Assembly (NCBI GenBank): GCA_964461135.1
Contig: CAYWTB010000040.1
Span: 1-37,372, forward strand
From: RQOF01 sp964461135
Lineage (GTDB): Bacteria; Calditrichota; Calditrichia; RBG-13-44-9
Length of the DNA stretch: 37,372 bases
Reading direction: 5' to 3'
The notes below the pieces were generated by a model. It had not been told where the DNA came from. It did not search any database and worked only from the letters and a program-made list of their open reading frames with translations. This document shows positions 23,518 through 32,065 of this stretch, piece after piece (the stretch's first letter is position 1; the number at the start of each line of letters is the position of its first letter). A program made the position numbers and the translations under genes.

Positions 23518-23883
23518 ATCTGTTAAAGCAGATTTATTTAAAAGACCGTCCCGCAAAAGGTTCGTCCAACCTGATGAAATCCGCTGGATTGCTTTCAGCG
23601 GTTTATAAAATAAATATTGCTATTTTCACTACGGTAATCAAAAAATACATCATAGATGAAGACCGGCTTTCTGCTCCCTTCTCAGAAACGCTGCAATATG
23701 TCAAATCTGAACCGGGTAACCTTTCTAATTTTATAAGAATTCGTGGCCTGGGGCCAGATACCATGCGTATGCACCCGGAGCTTTATCTGTCAAGCATTTT
23801 CTCTGATTCAGGAATCATCCGGGTAGTGAAAAAAATGATTCCAGGGTTGTTTCGACGCGCAACGGCAGCCGTTACTGATTTAA
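23518..23883. other. Gene-poor region after nnr
   Basis: A weak bulged hairpin (CCGCTG at 23581-23586, CAGCGG at 23596-23601, then TTTATAAAA) could end nnr transcription. A 109-codon frame at 23574-23903 (+) overlaps that hairpin, has no ribosome binding site, and its product resembles nothing I know, so I do not call it a gene. Nothing else can be named. Confidence 0.4.
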
Positions 23884-24061
23884 TCATAATGCATATGCAA
23901 TGAATTTTTTCAGGAAGGGACGGGAACGCCTCGCCAGTTTTTCAGCGATTACCGCAGGGCAGATCTGCCATTTCCAGCTCAGACAGTCCTAAAATATGCT
24001 CGGAAGCTGACCGGTAATCCAGCTGGTTTAAAAGAATCCCAAATCTCAGAATTATGGTCAC
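23884..24061 (-). pseudogene. Remnant or frameshifted small gene
   Basis: On the minus strand a GTG at 24059-24061 opens a frame reading ILRFGILLNQLDYRSASEHI and LGLSELEMADLP, which stops soon after (TGA at 23942-23944). In the next frame the sequence continues as AVIAEKLARRSRPFLKKFIA and ends at 23884-23886. Removing one C from the CCC of the Asp-Leu-Pro codons joins the two parts into a smooth protein of about 58 residues with normal-looking composition. This suggests either a one-base frameshift in a small gene, the eroded 3' end of a larger gene, or a sequencing error. I do not recognise the family. Confidence 0.35.
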
Positions 24062-24241
24062 AGGGTATGTAAGATGAAATTATTCTTGAGGTGAATTTGA
24101 TTATCAGTTATTTTAGTTTTGTCAACTGCATAGCCAATGGGATTGCTGTTGAATTTACGGAAAAAGAGTGAAAGAATATAAGTATTAGTTCTTCAAAAGA
24201 CCTCTAAAATCAAAGCTTTGACAAAATACGGGAGTTCTCAA

Positions 24242-24445
24242 ATGTCGGGACAAGGTTCAGGTGGAAATGTACTGGCTGCACTTGCCAGTCTGTTTATTCC
24301 AGGTTTAGGGCAGCTGCTTCAGGGCCGTCTGCTGATGGCCATATTACAGTTTGTGTTGGCTGCTATTTTATGGTTTTTCCTGCTGGGATGGATTATTCAT
24401 CTCTGGTCTATTCTGGACGCTGCAAAATTTAAACCTAAACCATAA
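24242..24445 (+). CDS. Small double-helix membrane protein (TM2-like)
   Basis: A 67-residue protein with a Gly/Ser-rich start and two membrane helices (NVLAALASLFIPGLGQLLQG, then AILQFVLAAILWFFLLGWII) joined by a short GR-containing turn, ending in a basic KFKPKP tail. The PGLGQ motif before the turn is typical of small TM2-like proteins found widely in bacteria. GGGAG lies 7 bases before the ATG at 24242, which decides this start over an upstream in-frame TTG. No function is known. Confidence 0.72.
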   Translation: MSGQGSGGNVLAALASLFIPGLGQLLQGRLLMAILQFVLAAILWFFLLGWIIHLWSILDAAKFKPKP

Positions 24446-25035
24446 CTTTCCAAACCGGGCGGTGCTGAATTTAGAGGCAGGAAAATACTGCATAAAGAAT
24501 GCTGGGTTTTCCCCGGACTTTTTTAAAAGATTTGAACAGCGTCACAAAGACAACTTCTAGTGGAATGGCAGTACGGATGGGTAATCCTACTCGCAGACCC
24601 GGATAGGCATTTGCCATACCGGAAAGGACGTCAAAAACTGCACCCATTCTAAGCGCTGTTACACTGAAATCAGTTACAGGTAACTCTGCCTGTACAGCCC
24701 CCCCTGAAATTCTTTGGGTCAAAATTTTGCAGTGACACTCTGGAGATCCCCCAAAAGCGTAGTGAGGGGGGCAAAAAAATACCCCTCAGCCATTAACCTT
24801 TCTATTTTTACAAATTTTCCTACTATTCGGACCCGCAATGATAATGGGATTTACAGAAATTCACCATTTTTGATGGAATAGGGGACCTGGATGAAGGTAA
24901 GTTGTAAGTCCTTCCGCGGGAGCCGATTTTTCTCCCAATAAAGGTGCTAATATACAAAATTTTATTGACTTAGTCACTTATGGCTTGGTAATCACCGGTT
25001 GCTTAATTTCAATTTCATTTCTATATTAAAAAGTA
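24446..25035. other. Gene-poor region with a minus-strand open frame
   Basis: A minus-strand frame is open from 24785 down to 24471 (104 codons and stop) but has no ATG or ribosome binding site at its head; a TTG at 24720-24722 would give 83 residues, containing ELPVTDFSVTALRMGAVFDV and IPLEVVFVTLFKSFKKV, which read like real protein. It may be a gene fragment. Within it, CCCCC (24748-24752), GGGGGG (24766-24771) and CCCCTC (24782-24787) can form two alternative, mutually exclusive hairpins. No transposase or known repeat is recognisable. Confidence 0.35.
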
Positions 25036-25061
25036 TGTAACAACCACCATACGGATTCGTA
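25036..25061 (+). promoter_or_regulatory. ECF-type promoter of the second sigma gene
   Basis: TGTAAC (25036-25041), 16-base spacer, CGTA (25058-25061). This matches ECF promoters of the Bacillus SigW/SigX/SigM type (TGAAAC or TGTAAC, then CGTA or CGAC). A start site about seven bases after CGTA falls on the A of the sigma-factor ATG at 25068, which has no ribosome binding site, so the mRNA could be leaderless. Confidence 0.6.
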
Positions 25062-25067
25062 AAGCTT

Positions 25068-25649
25068 ATGGAGAACGAAAAAAGACAGGAAGACAAGAGG
25101 CTTATTGAGCAAGCTCTACAAGGTGATGAAAAAGCCTATGAAACACTGTTAAAAAAGTATCGTAACCTGGTTTTTTCCATAATGTTGAAAATGGTCAGGA
25201 ATAAACAGGAAGCTGAAGATTTTACGCAAGAGGCATTTATGAAAGCATTCGGTTCACTGTCAACATTTAATGATGAATTTGCTTTTTCTACCTGGCTGAT
25301 GAAGATTGCTTCCAATAATTGTATTGATTTTTTAAGGAAAAGGAAACTAAAAACCTATTCGATTCATGAACCCATCAACTATAAGGATGATAAGATTGAG
25401 ATCGATATTCCCGCCAGTGATGCGGGGCCCGAAAGGACGCTGATCCAGAGTGAAAGAAGTCAAATGATTGAAGATGCCATAAATGAACTGCCGGAACGTT
25501 ACCGTTATGTAGTCATTCTAAGACATAAGGAAGAAAAATCTTATGAGGAAATAGCGGAGATTTTGAATCTGCCGCTGGGAACTGTTAAAGCACAGATTTT
25601 CCGTGCGCGGGAAATTTTGAATAAAAAGTTAAAATCTATTCTGAGTTAA
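25068..25649 (+). CDS. ECF-family RNA polymerase sigma factor
   Basis: A 193-residue extracytoplasmic-function sigma factor, distinct from the one at 3153. Region 2 (about 25-90) has YRNLVFSIMLKMVRNKQEAE, DFTQEAFMKAFGSLSTFN and FSTWLMKIASNNCIDFLRK. Region 4 (about 135-190) has INELPERYRYVVILRHKEE and the helix-turn-helix PLGTVKAQIFRAREIL. There is no anti-sigma gene beside it; the next gene, 9 bases on, encodes a secreted beta-rich protein. An ECF-type promoter ends six bases before the ATG and no Shine-Dalgarno is present. Targets and inducing signal are unknown. Confidence 0.92.
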   Translation: MENEKRQEDKRLIEQALQGDEKAYETLLKKYRNLVFSIMLKMVRNKQEAEDFTQEAFMKAFGSLSTFNDEFAFSTWLMKIASNNCIDFLRKRKLKTYSIHEPINYKDDKIEIDIPASDAGPERTLIQSERSQMIEDAINELPERYRYVVILRHKEEKSYEEIAEILNLPLGTVKAQIFRAREILNKKLKSILS

Positions 25650-25658
25650 GAGGATAAA

Positions 25659-26540
25659 ATGTTAACTAATCTAAAATATACACTGATAGTTTCCCTTCTC
25701 TTTCTATTAACTATTTCCTTCGCAGCTGACAAGGAAAGAGGGCGGGTTACCACCAAAGAACCCCTTACCAAAGAAAAACTTGTGAAGGTATCCATTAAAT
25801 ATGGTAATGGATTTATTGATATTGGTTCACTTGATAATAATGATGTCTATGAAGGTGAATTCCTTTATAAGGAATACCGGCCGGATGTTGAATATGAGGT
25901 TATTGGTAATGAAGGGAGACTGGATATTCATTTCTCAGGAGACGTGAGTGAAAGAGGAGGGGGAGAGGATTCCAAGCATCTTAATTCGCTGGACGAATTG
26001 TATGATAATGAAATGATTCTTCATTTTAATAAGAAAATCCCGCTGGATTTTGATCTGGACTTTGGAGTCATAAAGGGTGATATGGATTTGAGCTCCCTGA
26101 AAGTAAAGAATATTAATATGGAGGTCGGTGTCAGTAAGACCAATGTTCTGTTCAACGAGCCAAACAAAATCGCCATGGAAGATTTTTCGATAGAAGGGGG
26201 TGTTGGCAAATTACAGATAGATAAACTGGGGAATGCCAATGTCAAAAATTTTGTTTTTGAGGGTGGAATCGGTTCCTATGAGCTGGATTTCAGCGGTGAT
26301 TATAAACAGGATATGAATGCTCATATTGAACTGGGAATGGGTAAGATGCTTCTTTATCTGCCCGAATATATTGGTACCCGGGTTACTGTGGACAAATCAT
26401 TCCTTTCCTCATTCTCAATCGACGATGTTCGCAAGAATGGAGATGTATATACCAATGATAACTGGGGTAAAACCAAATACAGCCTGGATATGTTTATTGA
26501 AACCGGTGTGGGGAAAATAGATGTTGAATGGGTAAAGTAA
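25659..26540 (+). CDS. Secreted beta-solenoid (toast-rack/DUF4097-like) protein
   Basis: A 293-residue exported protein with a cleavable signal peptide (LIVSLLFLLTISFAADKE, cut expected after SFA). The mature part is a run of short repeated strands with Gly turns: FDLDFGVIKGDMDLSSLKV, MEVGVSKTNVLF, FSIEGGVGKLQIDKLG, FVFEGGIGSYELDFSG, IELGMGKMLLYLP and IETGVGKIDVEWV. The recurring GxGK/GxG pattern about every 20 residues fits the toast-rack domains seen in LiaF-type and DUF4097 proteins. A good ribosome binding site (AGAGGAT) and the 9-base gap tie it to the ECF sigma gene, so it is likely part of that regulon. It is not membrane-anchored and has no zinc motif, so it is not a standard anti-sigma factor. 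A strong terminator follows. Confidence 0.7.
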   Translation: MLTNLKYTLIVSLLFLLTISFAADKERGRVTTKEPLTKEKLVKVSIKYGNGFIDIGSLDNNDVYEGEFLYKEYRPDVEYEVIGNEGRLDIHFSGDVSERGGGEDSKHLNSLDELYDNEMILHFNKKIPLDFDLDFGVIKGDMDLSSLKVKNINMEVGVSKTNVLFNEPNKIAMEDFSIEGGVGKLQIDKLGNANVKNFVFEGGIGSYELDFSGDYKQDMNAHIELGMGKMLLYLPEYIGTRVTVDKSFLSSFSIDDVRKNGDVYTNDNWGKTKYSLDMFIETGVGKIDVEWVK

Positions 26541-26568
26541 AAATTTTCTGTTAAGACCATTATATATA

Positions 26569-26600
26569 AAAAAACCCGGATATAATCATCCGGGTTTTTT
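26569..26600. terminator. Bidirectional rho-independent terminator
   Basis: A perfect 13-bp stem (AAAAAACCCGGAT, 26569-26581, with ATCCGGGTTTTTT, 26588-26600) and a 6-base loop. A-run on the left and T-run on the right let it work in both directions, ending the sigma/toast-rack operon (+) and nrdJ (-). Confidence 0.92.
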
Positions 26601-26618
26601 AGTTTACACACTTATTGG

Positions 26619-29486
26619 CTAAGAACAGCCGCTTGTTGTTCCACATTCAATACATTTATAACAGTTACCGTTTCTTACCATGATGTTGCCGCATTCGGGA
26701 CAATTGGGAGCATCCGCCTGTGTTTGAAAAACTACTTTTTCCTGCTGCTCCAGATGAGCCAGGCGACTCAACTCACTGGATTCGGATGAGGTTTCGGGTG
26801 GATAGCCGGAGATCTCCGGGGAGGTGAGACCGGGCGTAGTACCTTCCTGAAGCTCATGAAGGGAACGGTCGTTATCTTCAACAAACTCTTCGCTCATGTA
26901 ACGCAGTTGTTCTTCCCGGGAAAGGAATTTCAAGGCCAGCCAGCGGAAAATATAATCCATAATTGATTTGGCAAAAGGAATTCGCGGATTATTGGTGAAG
27001 CCGGAAGGTTCAAAACGGGAATGGGTAAACTTATTGCATAGTACTTTTAACGGCACACCATACTGCAAAGCCATGGAAATAGCAGTGGCAAAGGCATCCA
27101 TTAAGCCGGAAACGGCTGACCCCTCTTTGGCCATAACAATGAAGATTTCTCCCGGGGATCCGTCTTCATACATTCCGGCAGTGATATATCCCTCATGTCC
27201 ACCAATGGAAAATTTATGGGTAATTGCTCTTCGTTCATCGGGAAGTCTGCGGCGGTATGGCCTGCCATGTTCTTTAATGGTTTTATTAACAGCGGACGTG
27301 GACAGGGGCTGGGTGCGCTTGCTGTTATCACGATAGATAGAGATTGCTTTGAGGCCGGCTTTCCAGGCTTCCATATAGATATTGCGAATCTCATCCGTTT
27401 TAATGTTCTCGGGCACATTTACCGTTTTAGAGATAGCTCCTGAAATAAATGGCTGAGTAGCTGCAAGCATCTTTACATGACCCATATAATGGATGGAGCG
27501 CTGTCCGTTTATCGGTTTGAACGCGCAGTCAAATACTGCCAGATGTTCATCATGAAGCGCCGGAGTGCCCTCAATGGTATCATTGTTTTGAATATAGTCG
27601 ATAACGGTTTTTATTTCTGAATCGCTGTATTGCAGTTTATGGAGTGCTTTTTCAACGGTCTGATTCACAATTTTCAGAAGTCCACCGCCCACCAGTTTTT
27701 TATATTTTACCAGGGCGATATCCGGTTCAACACCGGTGGTATCGCAATCCATAAGGAAGGCTATAGTACCGGTAGGAGCCAGGACAGAGACCTGTGCATT
27801 ACGGTAACCATTCTCCTTCCCCTTCTGGTACGCTTCATCCCACACCTGTCGGGCGGTAGTGAAGAGATCCCGAGGAATTGAGTTGCCGGTCAGGTTATAG
27901 GCAGCGCTTCTGTGCTTCTGTATTACGGTGAGCATGGGTTCCCGATTTTTATCGTATTCTTCAAAGGTGCCCATCACTTCGGCCAGTTCACTGGAGGTCA
28001 GATAGGCCTGTCCGGTCATGATAGCAGTGATTACACCTGCATACGCGCGACCTTCATCGCTGTCATAGGGTAATCCGCGTGACATGATGAGCGCGCCCAG
28101 ATTGGCATATCCGAGTCCCAGTGTGCGGAACAGATGAGAATTATGGGTAATTTCCGAACGGGGATAGCTGGAATTATCCACAATAATTTCCATGGCGGTA
28201 ATCAGAATACGAACGGCTTTGCGGAATTTATCGGAATCAAATTCTTCCTTCTCATCCAGAAATTTCATCAGGTTCAATGATGCCAGGTTGCAGGCGGTAT
28301 TATCAATAAACATATATTCGGAACAGGGATTGGAAGCATTGATGAGTGCCGAATTGCGACAGGTGTGCCATTCGTTTATGGTGGTATCAAACTGCATTCC
28401 GGGATCCCCGCAAATGTAGGTTGCCTCGGCGATTTTCTGAATGATGTCCCCGGCTCTGTAACGGTCCATGGGCTTACCTGATGTAACGGCACGCGTGACC
28501 CATTCCAGATCATCTTCCACCGCCTGCATAAAGTCTTCTGACACTCGTATACTGTGATTAGCGTTTTGGAAAAAAATGGAACCGTAAGCTTCCCCGTTGA
28601 TGGATCCATCAAAACCGGAATCAATCAGGGCCCAGGCCTTTTTTTCCTCACTGGCCTTGGAATTGATAAAATCCATAATATCAGGATGGTCCACATTCAG
28701 TATGACCATTTTGGCTGCTCTTCTGGTTTTACCCCCCGATTTTATTACCCCTGCGAAAGCATCAAACCCCTTCATAAAGGAAACCGGCCCGGATGCGATG
28801 CCGCCGCCGGCGATGGACTCCCTGGAAGACCGCAGAGTGGATAAATTTGTTCCCGTACCTGAACCGAATTTAAATAACATCCCTTCAATTTTAGCCAGAT
28901 CCAGAATGCTTTCCATACGGTCTTCCACTGAATTGATAAAGCAGGCCGAGCATTGCGGTTTCTCTTCAATCCCCACATTGAACCATACCGGACTGTTAAA
29001 AGCGGCGTACTGATTAACCAGCAGGGATGTCAGTTCCCGGTAAAAAATTTCGGCGTCCCTTGCAGAAGCGAAATAACCGTCTTTTTTGCCCCATTTAGTA
29101 ATGGCGCTGGAAACGCGGTCAACCAGCTGTTTTACGCTGTTTTCCCGTTCGTCTGTACCCAGTTGTCCGTGAAAATATTTACTTACAACCACGTTGGTGG
29201 CAAGCTGACTCCAGAAATCGGGAACTTCAACTTCGCTCTGACGGAATACAATCTCTTTCTTCTCGTTGAGAATTACTGCTTCTCTTTTTTCCCACTTGAT
29301 CTCTTCAAAAGGGTGAATATCCGGTTTAGCAAAATTATATTGGAACTTCAGTTTTTTGGAATTTTTTCTTTTTGTGGCCTGGCGGTCTGTACCTGCATCC
29401 TCCCGGGAAGGGGAGTCTTGATTATCCAATTCGGAAAACAAATCCTCGTTTGCAGCCGTGGTAACGGAAGCTTTTGGAGCTGGCAT
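26619..29486 (-). CDS. nrdJ: Adenosylcobalamin-dependent ribonucleotide reductase
   Basis: A class II ribonucleotide reductase, 955 residues from the ATG at 29486, chosen because AGGAGGT lies 6 bases before it; a longer frame to 29513 adds nine residues and includes that site. It reduces ribonucleotides to deoxyribonucleotides with a radical made from coenzyme B12, independent of oxygen. Family marks include FNSPVWFNVGIEEKPQCSAC with the active-site region, FKFGSGTGTNLSTLR, NPCSEYMFIDNTACNLASLN, and APTGTIAFLMDCDTTGVEPD. The C-terminus has the TSCPD-type domain (HKFSIGGHEGYITAGMYEDG) and ends in a Cys-rich tail with CPECG, CYKCIECG and a terminal Cys-Ser. No cobalamin riboswitch is visible upstream. 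Confidence 0.96.
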   Translation of the reverse strand: MPAPKASVTTAANEDLFSELDNQDSPSREDAGTDRQATKRKNSKKLKFQYNFAKPDIHPFEEIKWEKREAVILNEKKEIVFRQSEVEVPDFWSQLATNVVVSKYFHGQLGTDERENSVKQLVDRVSSAITKWGKKDGYFASARDAEIFYRELTSLLVNQYAAFNSPVWFNVGIEEKPQCSACFINSVEDRMESILDLAKIEGMLFKFGSGTGTNLSTLRSSRESIAGGGIASGPVSFMKGFDAFAGVIKSGGKTRRAAKMVILNVDHPDIMDFINSKASEEKKAWALIDSGFDGSINGEAYGSIFFQNANHSIRVSEDFMQAVEDDLEWVTRAVTSGKPMDRYRAGDIIQKIAEATYICGDPGMQFDTTINEWHTCRNSALINASNPCSEYMFIDNTACNLASLNLMKFLDEKEEFDSDKFRKAVRILITAMEIIVDNSSYPRSEITHNSHLFRTLGLGYANLGALIMSRGLPYDSDEGRAYAGVITAIMTGQAYLTSSELAEVMGTFEEYDKNREPMLTVIQKHRSAAYNLTGNSIPRDLFTTARQVWDEAYQKGKENGYRNAQVSVLAPTGTIAFLMDCDTTGVEPDIALVKYKKLVGGGLLKIVNQTVEKALHKLQYSDSEIKTVIDYIQNNDTIEGTPALHDEHLAVFDCAFKPINGQRSIHYMGHVKMLAATQPFISGAISKTVNVPENIKTDEIRNIYMEAWKAGLKAISIYRDNSKRTQPLSTSAVNKTIKEHGRPYRRRLPDERRAITHKFSIGGHEGYITAGMYEDGSPGEIFIVMAKEGSAVSGLMDAFATAISMALQYGVPLKVLCNKFTHSRFEPSGFTNNPRIPFAKSIMDYIFRWLALKFLSREEQLRYMSEEFVEDNDRSLHELQEGTTPGLTSPEISGYPPETSSESSELSRLAHLEQQEKVVFQTQADAPNCPECGNIMVRNGNCYKCIECGTTSGCS

Positions 29487-29689
29487 AAATGGACCTCCTG
29501 GGTGATAAAACATGAAACGATAAAGCGCTAAAAAGGTAAAACAACATTTTTATATGAATAGTAAAAACAGGGACTTATATCAATTGGTATTTACTGTAAT
29601 GATAGGGTAAAGATAAATGATTGAGCTGGCAATGTCAACATTTTTTAAAAGGTTTTTTTCTTCTAAAACGGTCAATTAGACAACCTACG

Positions 29690-30595
29690 CTATTGCTGAA
29701 ATTGCTGTAAAATGCTTTCCAGTCGATCCCTCTTTTTCCGGGTTAACCCGCTGATGGCCAGCAGCTTAAGACTTAATTGCCGGTATATTTCGAGAAGTTC
29801 CGGATGATGATTTTTAAGATAATGAAGGTGAGTGACAATCGTTCCCTCATCCGCACGCCTCACCGGCCCCGTTAAAGCTGCAGATGGACCATGATCCAGA
29901 ACCTGATGAACGGAGGATGATAAGAGGGGATTTAAAATACGGAAGGTATCTTTGTAAGAAATCTCTATTCCGTTCAGGAGTTCCTTACTCATTTGAGCAA
30001 GAGCAATATAAAAATTTGAATAAAAAACGGTGGCCAGATGCAGGGCTGTTTTCTGCGCAGGGGTAACTTTAATAAATTTGAATTCTTTTTTTGGACCCCA
30101 AACAGAACTAAGGCTTTTTATAGCTTCGGAATCACCTTCCCCGTCAAACCATATATCGTTTAAGTTACGGTTCTCACGCGGATCCCGTGAAAAAGAGAAA
30201 ATGGGATGAAAACTGGCGACTTTTGCACCGGCCAACAGGACAGGTTGTAAAACCCCGGAGGATAGAGTTCCCGAACAATGCAGGACTATTTTATTTCGCC
30301 ACTCAATATTCATCCGGCTGAGTGTTTCTGCCATGTCCGGGATGTGATCATCCTGTATAGCTAACAGAATGATATCAGAAGAGTTTATTCTTTCTGCAGT
30401 GATCTTACTGGTGATAAAATCCCACTGCATTTCCGTTCTCAGAAATTTCAGCCGTCGCGGATTCCGTTCCACCAGAGCAGTTATATTAAATCCATGTTGC
30501 AGAAAGTAAAAGGTCAGTGAACTACCGGTTCGACCGCCTCCAATGATATAAAATGATGGTGTGGTACCTGATACCATATTTCGGAATGAGAGCAA
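29690..30595 (-). CDS. Rossmann-fold DUF2520 protein
   Basis: A 301-residue protein of the family pairing an N-terminal NADP-binding Rossmann domain with a C-terminal DUF2520 helical domain. The dinucleotide site is FYIIGGGRTGSSLTFYFLQ near residue 15. The family-typical LHCSGTLSSGVL, GAKVASFHPIFSF and, in the second domain, AQKTALHLATVFYSNFYIAL and ALTGPVRRADEGTIVTHL are all present. The architecture resembles ketopantoate reductase or pyrroline-5-carboxylate reductase, but no reaction is established. It sits 45 bases after the acidic-protein gene and 203 bases before the nrdJ start, same strand. An in-frame ATG seven codons in is an alternative start. Confidence 0.85.
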   Translation of the reverse strand: MLSFRNMVSGTTPSFYIIGGGRTGSSLTFYFLQHGFNITALVERNPRRLKFLRTEMQWDFITSKITAERINSSDIILLAIQDDHIPDMAETLSRMNIEWRNKIVLHCSGTLSSGVLQPVLLAGAKVASFHPIFSFSRDPRENRNLNDIWFDGEGDSEAIKSLSSVWGPKKEFKFIKVTPAQKTALHLATVFYSNFYIALAQMSKELLNGIEISYKDTFRILNPLLSSSVHQVLDHGPSAALTGPVRRADEGTIVTHLHYLKNHHPELLEIYRQLSLKLLAISGLTRKKRDRLESILQQFQQ

Positions 30596-30640
30596 ATAAG
30601 ATTATGCCAATTTGGAATGCATCTCTGTGAATAAGGACGA

Positions 30641-32065
30641 TTACATAAATTCCTGTCGATTAATGCGCTTGTCTTTTGGAAAATAGCGGGTATAGATCAA
30701 ATCCGAAAATTCTATTGCTATACTGGAATAAGGATTGATTCCGGTCTGATAGAACATTTCATCTATGGCGGCGGACGCCTTTTTCCAGGATGTTAACTGG
30801 TTGAGGTAACTTATAAATTTGGTATACCGTCGATCGTCCTTTTTAAATATTTTTTTAACAAATTTTTTGCGGTTTTTATTAGAAATAATATTATTCAAAT
30901 CCTCCAGGTACTTTCCTTTAATTTTTTCTGATACCACATCAGCCAGCTCTTCTGCTGCAGTGGTGGTTGTTTCCTGTTGCCCGGGGGGTTGCGGTTCCTC
31001 TCTGAATTCCTGAACTTCCTCCTTTTCAGCTGTTTCCATCTCCTGTGGCATTTCCTGTTGAGGAGGTTCTTCGGTTTTGGGCTCGGGAGCAGGTGGCTGA
31101 TAGGTTTCAACAACTTCCTCTTCCTCTTCCTCTTCTTCTTCCTCCTCAATTTCTTCCAATTCTTCTGTTTCCTGAACCGGAGTGGTAATGGTTTCGGTAT
31201 CAACGGAAATTTCTTCCACTGCAACTTCCGGTTTAGCAGTTTCAATATCTATCACTTCTTCCACTGAAACTTCCGGCTCAACTTCTGTTTTAACTCCAAC
31301 TGGTTTTTCTATGGCGCCGGTTCGCAGCAGGTTATCAAGATTTGCAAATGAAATTTCCTCTTTTCCCTGCCGGGCTGCATGTTCAATAAGTGTCTTATAA
31401 TCCTCCAGATTACGGTCTTCAAATGCTCTGAGCAATATTTCAAGGAGAATATTATCTGAGGGCTCTCTTCCTTCATTCATAAAATTGATAATGGTCTTCA
31501 CTGTCTGCAGGGTGGTGCTTAGCTGATCTTTAGAAAAAACCTGTTTATCAATGCCGGAGATCAGTTCTTCAAACTGGTTCTGTGAAATTTCCCTTAAATA
31601 TTTCAAATTAAAATAATCCGTTAGAGCATCCTTATAATACTGAAATTTGTCGAAATATTTGAGCATATCATAGACGTCCATAGTGGTGATAACCGGACTG
31701 TTCCTGAACAAAAACTGGGTCAACGTCTGATGTGGCCGAATCAGGTAGTTCGCTTCAAGCTTGATAGCCCTTTCCAGTAATTGATTGAATTTGTTGAGAT
31801 GAAAGGTAGCAGTTTGTTTCAATATATCAAATATCTTATCAATCAATACACGGATTTCCGGCGCATCATAATTGAATCTTTCGTTGGAATTGAAACGGTC
31901 GCTTTCTTCACGCAACCAGAGTTCAACTTCCTGGTCAAAAAAGTGCTTTACGGAGTCTGGAATGTCACAGGTCACTAAATAATTTAAAGGAATCTGATCC
32001 ATTTGAGGGGTTACAACTTCTTTGGTAATATTCGCGATGATATTATCGATCACTTTGTCTAGCAT
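30641..32065 (-). CDS. Acidic, Glu-rich protein of unknown function
   Basis: A 474-residue cytoplasmic protein with no recognised family. The N-terminal 260 residues are predicted mostly helical (VIDNIIANITKEVVTPQMDQ; LLEILLRAFEDRNLEDYKTL). A low-complexity linker of about 130 residues follows, very rich in Glu, Pro, Gln and Thr, including a run of eleven consecutive Glu. The C-terminal 90 residues are again structured and basic (KIKGKYLEDLNNIISNKNRK; SSIAIEFSDLIYTRYFPKDK). Two folded ends on a long acidic tether suggest a scaffold or adaptor. AGAGGA lies 7 bases before the ATG. It is first in the run with the DUF2520 gene. Confidence 0.7.
   Translation of the reverse strand: MLDKVIDNIIANITKEVVTPQMDQIPLNYLVTCDIPDSVKHFFDQEVELWLREESDRFNSNERFNYDAPEIRVLIDKIFDILKQTATFHLNKFNQLLERAIKLEANYLIRPHQTLTQFLFRNSPVITTMDVYDMLKYFDKFQYYKDALTDYFNLKYLREISQNQFEELISGIDKQVFSKDQLSTTLQTVKTIINFMNEGREPSDNILLEILLRAFEDRNLEDYKTLIEHAARQGKEEISFANLDNLLRTGAIEKPVGVKTEVEPEVSVEEVIDIETAKPEVAVEEISVDTETITTPVQETEELEEIEEEEEEEEEEEVVETYQPPAPEPKTEEPPQQEMPQEMETAEKEEVQEFREEPQPPGQQETTTTAAEELADVVSEKIKGKYLEDLNNIISNKNRKKFVKKIFKKDDRRYTKFISYLNQLTSWKKASAAIDEMFYQTGINPYSSIAIEFSDLIYTRYFPKDKRINRQEFM
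31114..31147. repeat. 34-base pure pyrimidine tract (Glu-codon repeat)
   Basis: An uninterrupted pyrimidine run built from CTTCCT/CTT units, the complement of repeated GAA/GAG codons in the acidic protein. Such tracts can slip in replication and can adopt triplex DNA. Confidence 0.7.

Noticed and set aside
23574..23903. 109-codon plus-strand frame after nnr
   Set aside because: Overlaps a likely terminator hairpin, has no ribosome binding site, and the product has no recognisable features; a protein-like minus-strand frame overlaps its end.
29487..29689. Cobalamin riboswitch before nrdJ
   Set aside because: The leader is AT-rich and lacks the conserved B12-box and core elements; nothing in it resembles the consensus.
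30977..31267. 96-codon plus-strand frame rich in Phe and Leu
   Set aside because: It is the antisense of the Glu-rich linker of the acidic protein; its Phe/Leu richness is a by-product of GAA/GAG repeats.
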